6,136 bases of DNA. It comes from Microbacterium sp. (GTDB lineage: Bacteria; Actinomycetota; Actinomycetes; Actinomycetales; Microbacteriaceae). Below are positions 1 through 4,537 of the stretch, one piece after another. The first letter of the stretch is position 1, and the number at the start of each line of letters is the position of its first letter. The position numbers were made by a program, and so were the translations under genes. The DNA lies in contig JAITUD010000511.1 of the NCBI GenBank assembly GCA_031286555.1, positions 1 through 6,136 of the forward strand, read 5' to 3'. Under the pieces are notes generated by a model. The model searched no databases, was not told the DNA's origin, and worked only from the letters and a program-made list of their open reading frames with translations.

Positions 1-146
1 GCCTCGCCGTGGCCGCGGTCCTCGCACACGACACGACGGATGCCGCGGATGCTGCGCGCCTGGTGTCGGCCGACTTCTACGGAGCCCACCACCTGCCCCG
101 CGTGCACATGCTCGCCGAGCCCGTCGCGGCCGGCGAGGTCGCGTAG
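1..146 (+). CDS. C-terminal fragment of an unrecognised protein
   Basis: The 5' part of this gene lies outside the window; complete codons begin at base 3 and the reading frame ends with TAG at 144-146. The visible 47 residues start LAVAAVLAHD and end AEPVAAGEVA. Almost every codon ends in G or C, as in the other genes here, which favours real coding in this frame over the longer but Arg/Pro-rich frame starting at 40. The tail is rich in Ala and His, with the stretch FYGAHHLPRVHM, and has no motif that I can tie to a family. It converges on the hemoglobin gene, and a hairpin lies in the 54 bp between the two stops. Function unknown. Confidence 0.65.
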   Translation, partial: LAVAAVLAHDTTDAADAARLVSADFYGAHHLPRVHMLAEPVAAGEVA

Positions 147-147
147 G

Positions 148-194
148 ACAGAACGAAGGCGCGGCACCGAGGCGATCGGAGCAGCGCCTTCTGT
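148..194. terminator. Bidirectional hairpin terminator between convergent genes
   Basis: GAAGGCGC (155-162) pairs perfectly with GCGCCTTC (184-191). Inside, CCGA (167-170) pairs with TCGG (176-179) across a 5-nt loop, separated from the outer stem by a 4/4 internal loop. Outside, ACA (148-150) can pair with TGT (192-194) across a bulge. The structure fills the gap between two convergent stops, so it can serve both genes. There is no clear U-tract, which is common in high-GC actinobacteria. Confidence 0.5.
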
Positions 195-200
195 GTGCGA

Positions 201-575
201 TCAGGACGCGTCGCTGCTGACGACCTGTGCACGCAGCGGCATGAGGGCGCCGGCGACCTCGCCGATGGTCTCGGAGTCGACGCCCGCCTCGGCCAGCGCG
301 GTCGCGGCGTGCCCGATCACGCTGTCGAAGTCGACGTCGGTGATGCCGCGTCCGGCATGTGCGGCATCCATGTCGAGCCCCTGGTAGGCGTTGGGACCGC
401 CGGTCGCCGCAGTGAGGAACATCGCCATGTGCCCCTTCTGCTTCGCGAGCCGGGTGTCGACGAAGTAGGGGGCGAGCGACTCGTCGGCCATGATCAGCTC
501 GTAGAGCCGGTCGACGACGCCGCCGATCCCTGCGCTCTCGCCGAGCTGCTGATAGAGCGACTGTGCTTCCGTCAT
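201..575 (-). CDS. glbN: Group 1 truncated hemoglobin (TrHbN type)
   Basis: This 124-aa soluble heme protein covers the usual length of a 2-over-2 truncated globin. It opens with the family start SLYQQLGE. Tyr25 sits in the B helix at the expected B10 position, GGP is at 59-61, and HAGRGIT at 73-79 supplies His73 as the proximal F8 heme ligand. Ungapped comparison with remembered M. tuberculosis TrHbN puts Gln46 at E7 and Met50 at E11. Group 1 members bind O2 and NO, and several act as NO dioxygenases converting NO to nitrate; that role here is inferred. GGAG (585-588, read on the minus strand) lies 9 nt before the ATG and supports the start. The gene lies 126 bp downstream of soxR on the same strand, so it may be partly cotranscribed with it or use its own promoter; I see no convincing promoter box. 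Confidence 0.93.
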   Translation of the reverse strand: MTEAQSLYQQLGESAGIGGVVDRLYELIMADESLAPYFVDTRLAKQKGHMAMFLTAATGGPNAYQGLDMDAAHAGRGITDVDFDSVIGHAATALAEAGVDSETIGEVAGALMPLRAQVVSSDAS

Positions 576-608
576 GGTTCAGTTCTCCGATCGTTCGGGT
601 GGGGGATA

Positions 609-634
609 CGGCGGAGTCGGGGGATGCTCCGCCG
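609..634 (-). terminator. Hairpin between soxR and glbN
   Basis: CGGCGGAG (609-616) is perfectly complementary to CTCCGCCG (627-634), giving an 8-bp GC-rich stem with a 10-nt loop. It lies about 70 nt past the soxR stop and 34 nt before the glbN start. It could terminate soxR transcription or form part of the glbN leader. No U-tract follows it on the minus strand, so the role is uncertain. Confidence 0.35.
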
Positions 635-684
635 CCAGTCGAACGGATAGACGCTAGCGGCTCGTGGGGGAGCGCGCCAGGGCT

Positions 685-701
685 TCACCCCGGGCGGGTG
701 A
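685..701 (-). terminator. Small hairpin immediately after the soxR stop
   Basis: TCACCC (685-690) pairs with GGGTGA (696-701) across a 5-nt loop and abuts the soxR stop codon at 702-704. It is a short 6-bp stem with no U-tract. Together with the hairpin at 609-634 it may weaken readthrough from soxR into glbN. The assignment is tentative. Confidence 0.25.
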
Positions 702-1169
702 TCAGTCCGCGTCGTCCTGCAGGCGCAGGGCGCCGGCACCCTGCGTTCCGAGGGCGTCATCGGGGTTGAGCAGCCGGCAGGCCCGCATCGACAGGCATCC
801 GCAGCCGATGCATCCCGTCAGCTCGCGCTCCAGGCGCTCGATGCCCTCGCGGCGCTTCTCGAGCTCGCGCTTCCAGCGCCGTGAGGCGCGCGCCCACTCC
901 TCGTGACTCGGTGTGCGCGTGAGCGGGACGTCGGCGAACGCCTCTTTGACCTCCGACAGCGGCAGGCCGAGGTTCTTCGCGACTGTGATGAGCGAGACGC
1001 GGCGCAGCATGTGCCGGGCATAGCGGCGCTGGTTGCCGGGCGTGCGCGTGGAGGCGATCAGGCCGAGGCTCTCGTAGAAGTGCAGCGCCGAGGGCGCGAC
1101 GCCGGTGCGGCGGCTCATCTCGCCGATGGTCAGCGGCTCGTCAGGGGTGTGCGCGGACTCTGCGGGCAT
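702..1169 (-). CDS. soxR: SoxR, redox-sensing MerR-family activator with [2Fe-2S] cluster
   Basis: This 155-aa cytoplasmic DNA-binding protein has a MerR helix-turn-helix near the N terminus (about 13-60: LTIGEMSRRTGVAPSALHFY, then the wing with RRY). A long dimerisation helix follows (about 88-117). The cysteine motif CX2CXCX5C is complete: Cys120, Cys123, Cys125 and Cys131 in CIGCGCLSMRAC. In E. coli SoxR the equivalent cysteines hold a [2Fe-2S] cluster whose oxidation by redox-cycling compounds turns the bound protein into an activator. Length and spacing fit the family. The start at 1169 has only a weak AAAG-type ribosome site. A SoxR box lies 22 bp upstream in the divergent gap, so SoxR probably controls fdxA and may repress itself. 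In actinobacteria SoxR regulons are usually small and answer redox-active metabolites rather than superoxide defence; that is family knowledge. Confidence 0.96.
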   Translation of the reverse strand: MPAESAHTPDEPLTIGEMSRRTGVAPSALHFYESLGLIASTRTPGNQRRYARHMLRRVSLITVAKNLGLPLSEVKEAFADVPLTRTPSHEEWARASRRWKRELEKRREGIERLERELTGCIGCGCLSMRACRLLNPDDALGTQGAGALRLQDDAD

Positions 1170-1187
1170 GGGGGACTTTCGCTCGAT

Positions 1188-1218
1188 TTGACCTCAAGGT
1201 TACTTGAGGTTTTACGCT
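1188..1218 (+). promoter_or_regulatory. Predicted SoxR-dependent promoter of the fdxA operon
   Basis: A -35-like TTGACC (1188-1193) and a -10-like TACGCT (1213-1218) are separated by 19 bp. Promoters activated by MerR-family proteins typically have such overlong 19-20 bp spacers, which the activator distorts to realign the boxes. The SoxR operator fills this spacer. The predicted transcript would start near 1225, leaving a leader of about 25 nt before the fdxA ATG. The -10 match is modest (first two and last positions only), as expected for an activator-dependent promoter. Confidence 0.7.
1192..1209. promoter_or_regulatory. SoxR box (operator)
   Basis: CCTCAAGGTTACTTGAGG is an 18-bp inverted repeat with 7-bp arms CCTCAAG/CTTGAGG. 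Compared with the E. coli soxS operator as I remember it (CCTCAAGTTAACTTGAGG), only the centre differs. It lies between soxR and fdxA, 22 bp from the soxR start and 41 bp from the fdxA start. On the minus strand TCAAAT (1186-1191) could be a -10 box for soxR adjoining the operator, so bound SoxR may also limit its own transcription. Confidence 0.92.
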
Positions 1219-1250
1219 TGAACTGTGACTCGAGTGAAGAACGTCCTCCG

Positions 1251-1577
1251 ATGACCTACGTGATCGCGCTGCCATGCGTCGATGTCAAGGACAGGGCCTG
1301 CGTCGACGAGTGTCCGGTGGACTGCATCTACGAGGGCGAGCGATCGCTCTACATCCACCCCGATGAATGCGTGGACTGCGGCGCGTGCGAGCCGGTGTGC
1401 CCGGTCGAGGCGATCTTCTATGAGGACGACCTGCCGGAGGAGTGGGCTGACTACTACAAGGCCAACGTCGAGTTCTTCGACGAGATCGGATCGCCGGGTG
1501 GCGCGGCGAAGACCGGCGCCTACGACTTCGACCACCCGTTGATCGCCGCCCTTCCGCCTCAGGCGGTGGCCGAATGA
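1251..1577 (+). CDS. fdxA: 7Fe ferredoxin FdxA ([3Fe-4S][4Fe-4S])
   Basis: This 108-aa soluble electron carrier has Cys9, Cys17, Cys21-Pro and Cys25 in the first half and Cys40-X2-Cys43-X2-Cys46-X3-Cys50-Pro in the second. This is the layout of Azotobacter ferredoxin I and actinobacterial FdxA. By that model Cys9, Cys17 and Cys50 bind [3Fe-4S]; Cys21, Cys40, Cys43 and Cys46 bind [4Fe-4S]; Cys25 is free. The acidic C-terminal half (EDDLPEEWADYY) is also typical. The reading frame is open far upstream, but the family N terminus MTYVIALPC fixes the ATG at 1251. Only a weak GAAGA (1236-1240) serves as ribosome site. The gene stands just downstream of the SoxR box and shares ATGA with the flavin reductase gene. 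It probably passes electrons between reductases and oxidases; the partner is not identifiable from the sequence. Confidence 0.96.
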   Translation: MTYVIALPCVDVKDRACVDECPVDCIYEGERSLYIHPDECVDCGACEPVCPVEAIFYEDDLPEEWADYYKANVEFFDEIGSPGGAAKTGAYDFDHPLIAALPPQAVAE

Positions 1578-2101
1578 GCGCGCCCGCCGTGACCGTGACG
1601 CCAGGCGCACCGGTCCCCTCCGAGGTCGGCGAGGCCATGAAGGCGGCGTTCCGCAGGCATCCCGCCGGGGTCGCGATCATCACCGCGATGACTCCGACCG
1701 GCCCGGTCGGCCTGACCGCGTCGAGCGTCGCCTCGGTGGCGGTCGACCCTGCCGCGATCGTGTTCTCGGTGACCCGTGCGACCGGCAGCGCCGGGGCGAT
1801 CCTCGCAGCCGACGGCTTCGTCGTGCACCTCATCGACGATGACCACTCCGCGCTCGCGCAGAGCTTCGCGGTGAGCGGCTCCGAGCGCTTCACTCCGGAA
1901 CAGGGGTGGGACATCCTGCCCACCGGCGAACCGCACCTGCCCGCGGCGCGCGTCGCGCTGCGCTGCCGTCCGCTGCAGACCGTCGCCGTCGGGTCATCGA
2001 CGGTGGTCATCGCCGAGGTCGTCGAGGTGATCGCAGGCCGCGAGAGCCGCCCGCTCGTCTACGTCGACCGCGCGTTCCACGCGCTCCCGCACTCCGACTG
2101 A
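1574..2101 (+). CDS. Flavin reductase-like protein (FMN-binding split barrel)
   Basis: This 175-aa protein matches the flavin reductase (DIM6/NTAB, HpaC-like) family over about residues 20-172. Typical features are AFRRHPAGVAIITA (25-38), GLTASSV (46-52), which lies in the flavin-binding region, an FAVSG...RF segment (98-106), and the closing LVYVDRAFHAL (161-171). Members reduce FMN or FAD with NAD(P)H, or bind flavin as the reductase half of two-component monooxygenases. No monooxygenase partner is next to it. Its ATG overlaps the fdxA stop by 4 bp (ATGA, 1574-1577), so translation is probably coupled and both are driven by the SoxR promoter. A role in moving electrons among NAD(P)H, flavin and ferredoxin during redox stress is inferred. 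Confidence 0.88.
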   Translation: MSAPAVTVTPGAPVPSEVGEAMKAAFRRHPAGVAIITAMTPTGPVGLTASSVASVAVDPAAIVFSVTRATGSAGAILAADGFVVHLIDDDHSALAQSFAVSGSERFTPEQGWDILPTGEPHLPAARVALRCRPLQTVAVGSSTVVIAEVVEVIAGRESRPLVYVDRAFHALPHSD

Positions 2102-2152
2102 GTCGCGGTCGCCGGCGCTCCGTATGGATCTGCACCTCCTCCGTTCGGGAAG

Positions 2153-2170
2153 CGTGAGGACGCGTTCACG
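2153..2170. repeat. Short inverted repeat in the gap after the flavin reductase gene
   Basis: CGTGA (2153-2157) and TCACG (2166-2170) form 5-bp arms around an 8-nt loop. It lies 31 bp before the GTG of the next gene and about 50 bp after the flavin reductase stop. It could be a weak terminator, an operator or chance. No other clear promoter element is visible in the 99-bp gap 2102-2200. Confidence 0.2.
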
Positions 2171-2200
2171 GACGAGGGGCCGCGGCGTAGACCGGAGGAC

Positions 2201-2680
2201 GTGACCCTCACTTCGATCCTTCCCACTCTCCGCGACAGCATCCCCCTGCCCATCGACCACTCGCGCTGGCCCGCTCGGTCCGTGGCACTGCTCGATGACG
2301 TCACCGTCGCCGCGATCTCGCTTCGGCGCTATGCGGACCTCTGCGGTACGCCCTGCGTCTGCACGGCTCCCGCGGTGATTCCCCTCTCGGGTGGGATGCC
2401 GTCGCCGGATGGGTCGACGACGGTCGTGGTCGCCACGGTCGTCGACTCGCGGGACGGAGTGCTGGCGCTCGACGCGCGCCTCGAACACCTGTCGCCGGAC
2501 TGGGGCGAGATGCGCCTCATCGGTCGGATCTCCCACGCATACGAGCAGATCTTCCGCCTCGCAGGCACAACACGCGTCCTGGTTTCGATGCCAGGCGACC
2601 TCACCGCCGGTGATCGGATCGCCGTCCCCTGTCCCGGATGCCGCACGCTCGGTGAAGTCCGCCGGGGAACGGCTCGGTGA
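2201..2680 (+). CDS. Hypothetical protein with five cysteines
   Basis: I do not recognise a family for this 159-aa protein. It has no signal peptide or membrane segment and looks cytoplasmic. Five cysteines fall in two groups, Cys48-X3-Cys52-X-Cys54 (CGTPCVC) and Cys144-X2-Cys147 (CPGC), a layout that could bind zinc or iron, though this is only a suggestion. The C-terminal part (about 100-142) reads like a small beta domain ending MPGDLTAGDRIAVPC. GTG at 2201 is chosen because the following residues (LTSILPTLRDSIP) look coding and the next in-frame start is 27 codons later. GGAGG (2194-2198) is strong but only 2 nt from the GTG, an unusually tight spacing. A 44-aa gene follows after 4 nt, probably as an operon partner. 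A 236-aa opposite-strand frame (1994-2704) overlaps it but has Arg/Asp-rich shadow composition. Confidence 0.72.
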   Translation: MTLTSILPTLRDSIPLPIDHSRWPARSVALLDDVTVAAISLRRYADLCGTPCVCTAPAVIPLSGGMPSPDGSTTVVVATVVDSRDGVLALDARLEHLSPDWGEMRLIGRISHAYEQIFRLAGTTRVLVSMPGDLTAGDRIAVPCPGCRTLGEVRRGTAR

Positions 2681-2684
2681 CGGG

Positions 2685-2819
2685 ATGCTGCTCCACGCCG
2701 TCACCCGCGCCGCGCGATGCGCCCGGATGCACGCCGCCTTCTTGGCGGTTCACCCCGATCAGCCCGACCGGGAGCTGGAGGCCGAAGCCGCGCAGTTGAA
2801 CACCGAACCCGGCGACTGA
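2685..2819 (+). CDS. Small hypothetical protein, 44 aa
   Basis: The small protein begins MLLHAVTRAARCARMHAAFL and ends QLNTEPGD. Most codons end in G or C, as in neighbouring genes, and the composition (Ala, Glu and Leu, predicted helical) is natural. This frame is open much further upstream, but there it only shadows the 159-aa gene. The ATG lies 4 nt after that gene's stop, which suggests translational coupling; no strong separate ribosome site is seen. Its TGA lies in a long hairpin shared with the convergent HAD gene, which supports the gene really ending here. No membrane segment or known domain is visible, and the function is unknown. Confidence 0.6.
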   Translation: MLLHAVTRAARCARMHAAFLAVHPDQPDRELEAEAAQLNTEPGD

Positions 2820-2843
2820 GGCGTTCGCGTCAGTGCCGGGTTC
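2805..2843. terminator. Strong bidirectional terminator overlapping two stop codons
   Basis: GAACCCGGC (2805-2813) pairs with GCCGGGTTC (2835-2843). After a single bulged G (2814), ACTGA (2815-2819) pairs with TCAGT (2830-2834). The 10-nt loop can fold further into a 2-bp stem closed by TTCG (2824-2827). The TGA of the 44-aa gene (2817-2819) and the minus-strand stop of the HAD gene (2830-2832) both lie in the inner stem. The near-symmetry lets it act in both directions; a U-tract is absent. Confidence 0.75.
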
Positions 2844-3495
2844 CGGCGATCACCGCGTCCACGAGCTCCGCGAGCGTTCCGAATGAGGCGTCGAACCGGT
2901 CTTCGGATGCCGGTGCGTCGCCGCCCGGTCGCGGCACGTACGTCGTACGCATCCCCGCCTGCTGCGCGCCCCGCAGGTCCCAGGCGTGCGCGGCGACCAT
3001 GAGGATCCGCTCCGGCGGCACGCCGGCGTCGTCGATCGCTGCCCGGTAGACCGCGGCATCCGGCTTGTAGGCGGAGACCCGCTCCGCTGACACGGCCCGA
3101 TGCCAGCGCAGGTGCGCGTGACGACCGAGCGCCTCCAGGGTCGCGGCATCCGCATTCGACAGACCGAGTACGGTCACTCGCTCGGCGAGCCGCGAGACCT
3201 CGGCGGCGCTGTCGTCCCAGGCGGGGAGACGTCGAGTGGCTGTCGCGAGCTCAGCGGAGCCGGCGGCGGCCGCCGCTTCGGCGTCGATCTGCGAGGAAGG
3301 CGCATAGGGGCGCTCGCCGCGGGCGATCCGCTCCTGCTGTTGGCCGACGAACCTCTGCCAGTCCGCAGCGAGCAGGTCCGCGTCTTCCGAGCCGGTGGCC
3401 GCAGCGATCTGCGCCGCCAGCCCGCCCGGCTCATCCACCAGCGTGCCGAGCACGTCGAACACGACGACCTCGATCCCGTCGAGCACCTGCGTCAT
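2830..3495 (-). CDS. HAD-family hydrolase, haloacid dehalogenase type II
   Basis: This 221-aa cytoplasmic protein has the HAD core. Motif I is FDVLGTLVD (13-21), with nucleophile Asp14 and Thr18. Motif II is LSNAD (112-116), with Ser113 and Asn114. Lys144 lies in SAYKPD, followed by Tyr150, and motif III has Asp173 in AAHAWDLRGA (168-177). The L-2-haloacid dehalogenase enzymes carry equivalent Asp, Thr, Ser-Asn, Lys, Tyr and Asp, and the HAWD phrase is typical of their actinobacterial relatives. Such proteins hydrolyse 2-haloacids in some hosts, but many annotated members probably act on phosphate esters or unknown compounds, so the substrate is uncertain. GAAGG upstream gives a good ribosome site for the ATG at 3495. 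The upstream CpaE-like gene ends 54 bp away on the same strand and may share the transcript. The downstream end lies in a shared terminator. Confidence 0.92.
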   Translation of the reverse strand: MTQVLDGIEVVVFDVLGTLVDEPGGLAAQIAAATGSEDADLLAADWQRFVGQQQERIARGERPYAPSSQIDAEAAAAAGSAELATATRRLPAWDDSAAEVSRLAERVTVLGLSNADAATLEALGRHAHLRWHRAVSAERVSAYKPDAAVYRAAIDDAGVPPERILMVAAHAWDLRGAQQAGMRTTYVPRPGGDAPASEDRFDASFGTLAELVDAVIAGTRH

Positions 3496-3549
3496 GGCAT
3501 CCGCCTTCCCGTCACCCGGGACAACAGCGACGCGCGCTCAGGGCTTCCT

Positions 3550-3969
3550 TCAGCGGGAGCGGCGGATCAACTCCTGCAGAGCCATCCCGTATGCCTCCGC
3601 AGGGTCGGGATGCTCGAAGGTCAGTCGTTCGCCGGCGATCTCGATCTCGACCTCGAAGGAGTCCTCGAGACGGACCAGCCGGCGGAAGGTGCGCCGCAGC
3701 AGATCGCGCAGCTGATCCTCGCGCGGCAGCCACACGGCGTCCGCGACGGCGACGGCATCCAGCGCCCATTCGGTCGTCCCGTTGAAGGCGAGGTTCGTGC
3801 CGCCGGTCGCCGGCCGCGCTTCGATCGTCATCGCACTCACCGTGAAGACGTCGGCCTCCGCCTCGAGCTCGACCTCGTCCGGCAGATCGAGCTGGAAGCG
3901 GTCGCCCTCGGCGGGATGCCAGACGAGGCCGCCATCACGCAGGGCTCGCGCGAGTTCGCGGGAGATCAT
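3550..3969 (-). CDS. Conserved actinobacterial protein commonly labelled 'pilus assembly protein CpaE'
   Basis: This 139-aa soluble protein has the family's recognisable phrases GLVWHPAEGDRF (14-24), FNGTTEWALD (62-71) and WLPREDQLR (80-88). It ends with a short helical region (EAYGMALQELI). It lacks the ATPase and receiver domains of true CpaE, so the common label should not be taken as function, and I see no pilus genes nearby. The middle section is rich in Glu and Asp (DEVELEAEADVF). The ATG at 3969 has GGGGAG directly against it with no spacer, and a -10-like TAGCGT sits 6 nt before it, so the mRNA may be leaderless. The HAD gene lies 54 bp downstream on the same strand. Function unknown. 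Confidence 0.8.
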   Translation of the reverse strand: MISRELARALRDGGLVWHPAEGDRFQLDLPDEVELEAEADVFTVSAMTIEARPATGGTNLAFNGTTEWALDAVAVADAVWLPREDQLRDLLRRTFRRLVRLEDSFEVEIEIAGERLTFEHPDPAEAYGMALQELIRRSR

Positions 3970-4014
3970 CTCCCCACGCTATCCGCGTGCTGCCACACAT
4001 GCACGGACGGGGAG
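3970..4014 (-). terminator. Two-tier hairpin between the membrane-protein gene and the CpaE-like gene
   Basis: CTCCCC (3970-3975) pairs with GGGGAG (4009-4014). Inside, CGTGC (3986-3990) pairs with GCACG (4001-4005) across a 10-nt loop. It begins 6 nt past the membrane-protein stop (minus strand), so it may terminate that transcript. In a readthrough transcript its last arm is the GGGGAG touching the next gene's ATG, so folding would hide that start. Internal loops make it weaker than the 2805-2843 structure. Confidence 0.35.
3976..3981 (-). promoter_or_regulatory. Possible -10 box for a leaderless CpaE-like transcript
   Basis: Read on the minus strand this is TAGCGT, fitting the actinobacterial TANNNT -10 pattern. 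It ends 6 nt before the ATG at 3969, which would place the transcript start on the start codon itself. No good -35 box is seen 17 bp upstream, so the call is weak. Confidence 0.3.
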
Positions 4015-4020
4015 GGTCTC

Positions 4021-4389
4021 CTATGCGTCGAGCATCGGAGTCGCGATGTCCCTCGCGATGCCCGTGCCGATCGTCAGCAGCGCGACGGCACCGACGCCGA
4101 CGAACGGAACCCACCAGCTCGGCCTGCCGGCAAAGGCGCACCAGGCCGTGCCGGTCGCGGACAGGATCAACAGAACGACGCTGCCCCAGATCTGTGCTTG
4201 CGTGCTCGCAGCGGCAAGGGCGTAATCGCAGCTGTCGCCACATCCTGCGATGCTCAGCGCCCCCATGATGTGAATCATGAACGCGACATAAGACGCCGCT
4301 GCCTGGACCAGAAGGTAGCCGATGGCGGTGCCGATGCCGCTCAAAGCGCGGCCGGGACCGGTGCGCGTGTTCTGCGCATCATCGATCAT
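4021..4389 (-). CDS. Small membrane protein with three predicted membrane segments
   Basis: This 122-aa protein has hydrophobic segments at about 19-48, 66-88 and 92-112, with a short Arg-containing N-terminal tail (NTRTGPGRA). Between the first two is a loop with a Cys pair, Cys50-X3-Cys54 (CGDSCDY). This loop would be outside if the N terminus is inside, and the cysteines could form a disulfide. The third segment is preceded by GRPSWWVP. I do not recognise a named family and assign no function. GGAGG (4397-4401 on the minus strand) is 7 nt before the ATG and fixes the start well. The gene is divergent from the carboxypeptidase gene. Opposite-strand frames across it (3100-4491, 3782-4225) are Arg- and Ser-rich shadows. 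Confidence 0.78.
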   Translation of the reverse strand: MIDDAQNTRTGPGRALSGIGTAIGYLLVQAAASYVAFMIHIMGALSIAGCGDSCDYALAAASTQAQIWGSVVLLILSATGTAWCAFAGRPSWWVPFVGVGAVALLTIGTGIARDIATPMLDA

Positions 4390-4396
4390 GATCGAT

Positions 4397-4401
4397 CCTC
4401 C
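4397..4401 (-). promoter_or_regulatory. Ribosome binding site of the small membrane protein
   Basis: On the minus strand this is GGAGG, 7 nt before the ATG at 4389. It is the best-placed Shine-Dalgarno sequence in the window and decides the start of the 122-aa gene. Confidence 0.65.
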
Positions 4402-4459
4402 GCCGGTCCCAGTGTCCGAAAGCTTAGCGGCGCGGCATCATCGTCGCCTCGGGAAAAGA

Positions 4460-4475
4460 TCCGTGAACACACGGA
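4460..4475. repeat. 16-bp inverted repeat upstream of the carboxypeptidase gene
   Basis: TCCGTG (4460-4465) and CACGGA (4470-4475) are perfect 6-bp arms around AACA. It lies in the 148-bp gap between the divergent membrane-protein and carboxypeptidase genes, about 63 bp before the chosen GTG. It may be an operator or a leader hairpin. It also contains the alternative GTG start at 4463. No confident promoter boxes could be picked out in this gap. Confidence 0.3.
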
Positions 4476-4537
4476 GAACAGGGCAGGATGAGACCAGATC
4501 ATCCAGCCTGGGGGCAGCCATCAAGACACACGACGAC

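Noticed and set aside
903..1250. Upstream extension of the fdxA frame
   Set aside because: It runs antisense through soxR and the SoxR promoter; the ferredoxin N terminus clearly begins at the ATG at 1251.
2124..2204. 26-aa frame MDLHLLRSGS... ending in a GTGA overlap with the 159-aa gene
   Set aside because: Arg-rich, lower GC at third positions, no ribosome site, and it does not resemble known actinobacterial leader peptides; probably chance.
1994..2704. 236-aa minus-strand frame over the end of the flavin reductase gene and the 159-aa gene
   Set aside because: Arg/Asp-rich composition without motifs, overlapping a confident gene; a shadow.
2677..2799. GTG-started 40-aa frame overlapping the 159-aa gene stop as GTGA
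   Set aside because: Pro/Ser/Arg-rich with poor codon pattern compared with the ATG 2685 frame in the same stretch.
3507..3521. TCCCG/CGGGA hairpin between the CpaE-like and HAD genes
   Set aside because: Only 5 bp, no U-tract, and close to the HAD ribosome site; expected by chance in GC-rich DNA.
3100..4491. 463-aa plus-strand frame across the HAD, CpaE-like and membrane-protein genes
   Set aside because: Spans three genes on the other strand that have recognisable motifs or good starts; an antisense shadow in GC-rich DNA.
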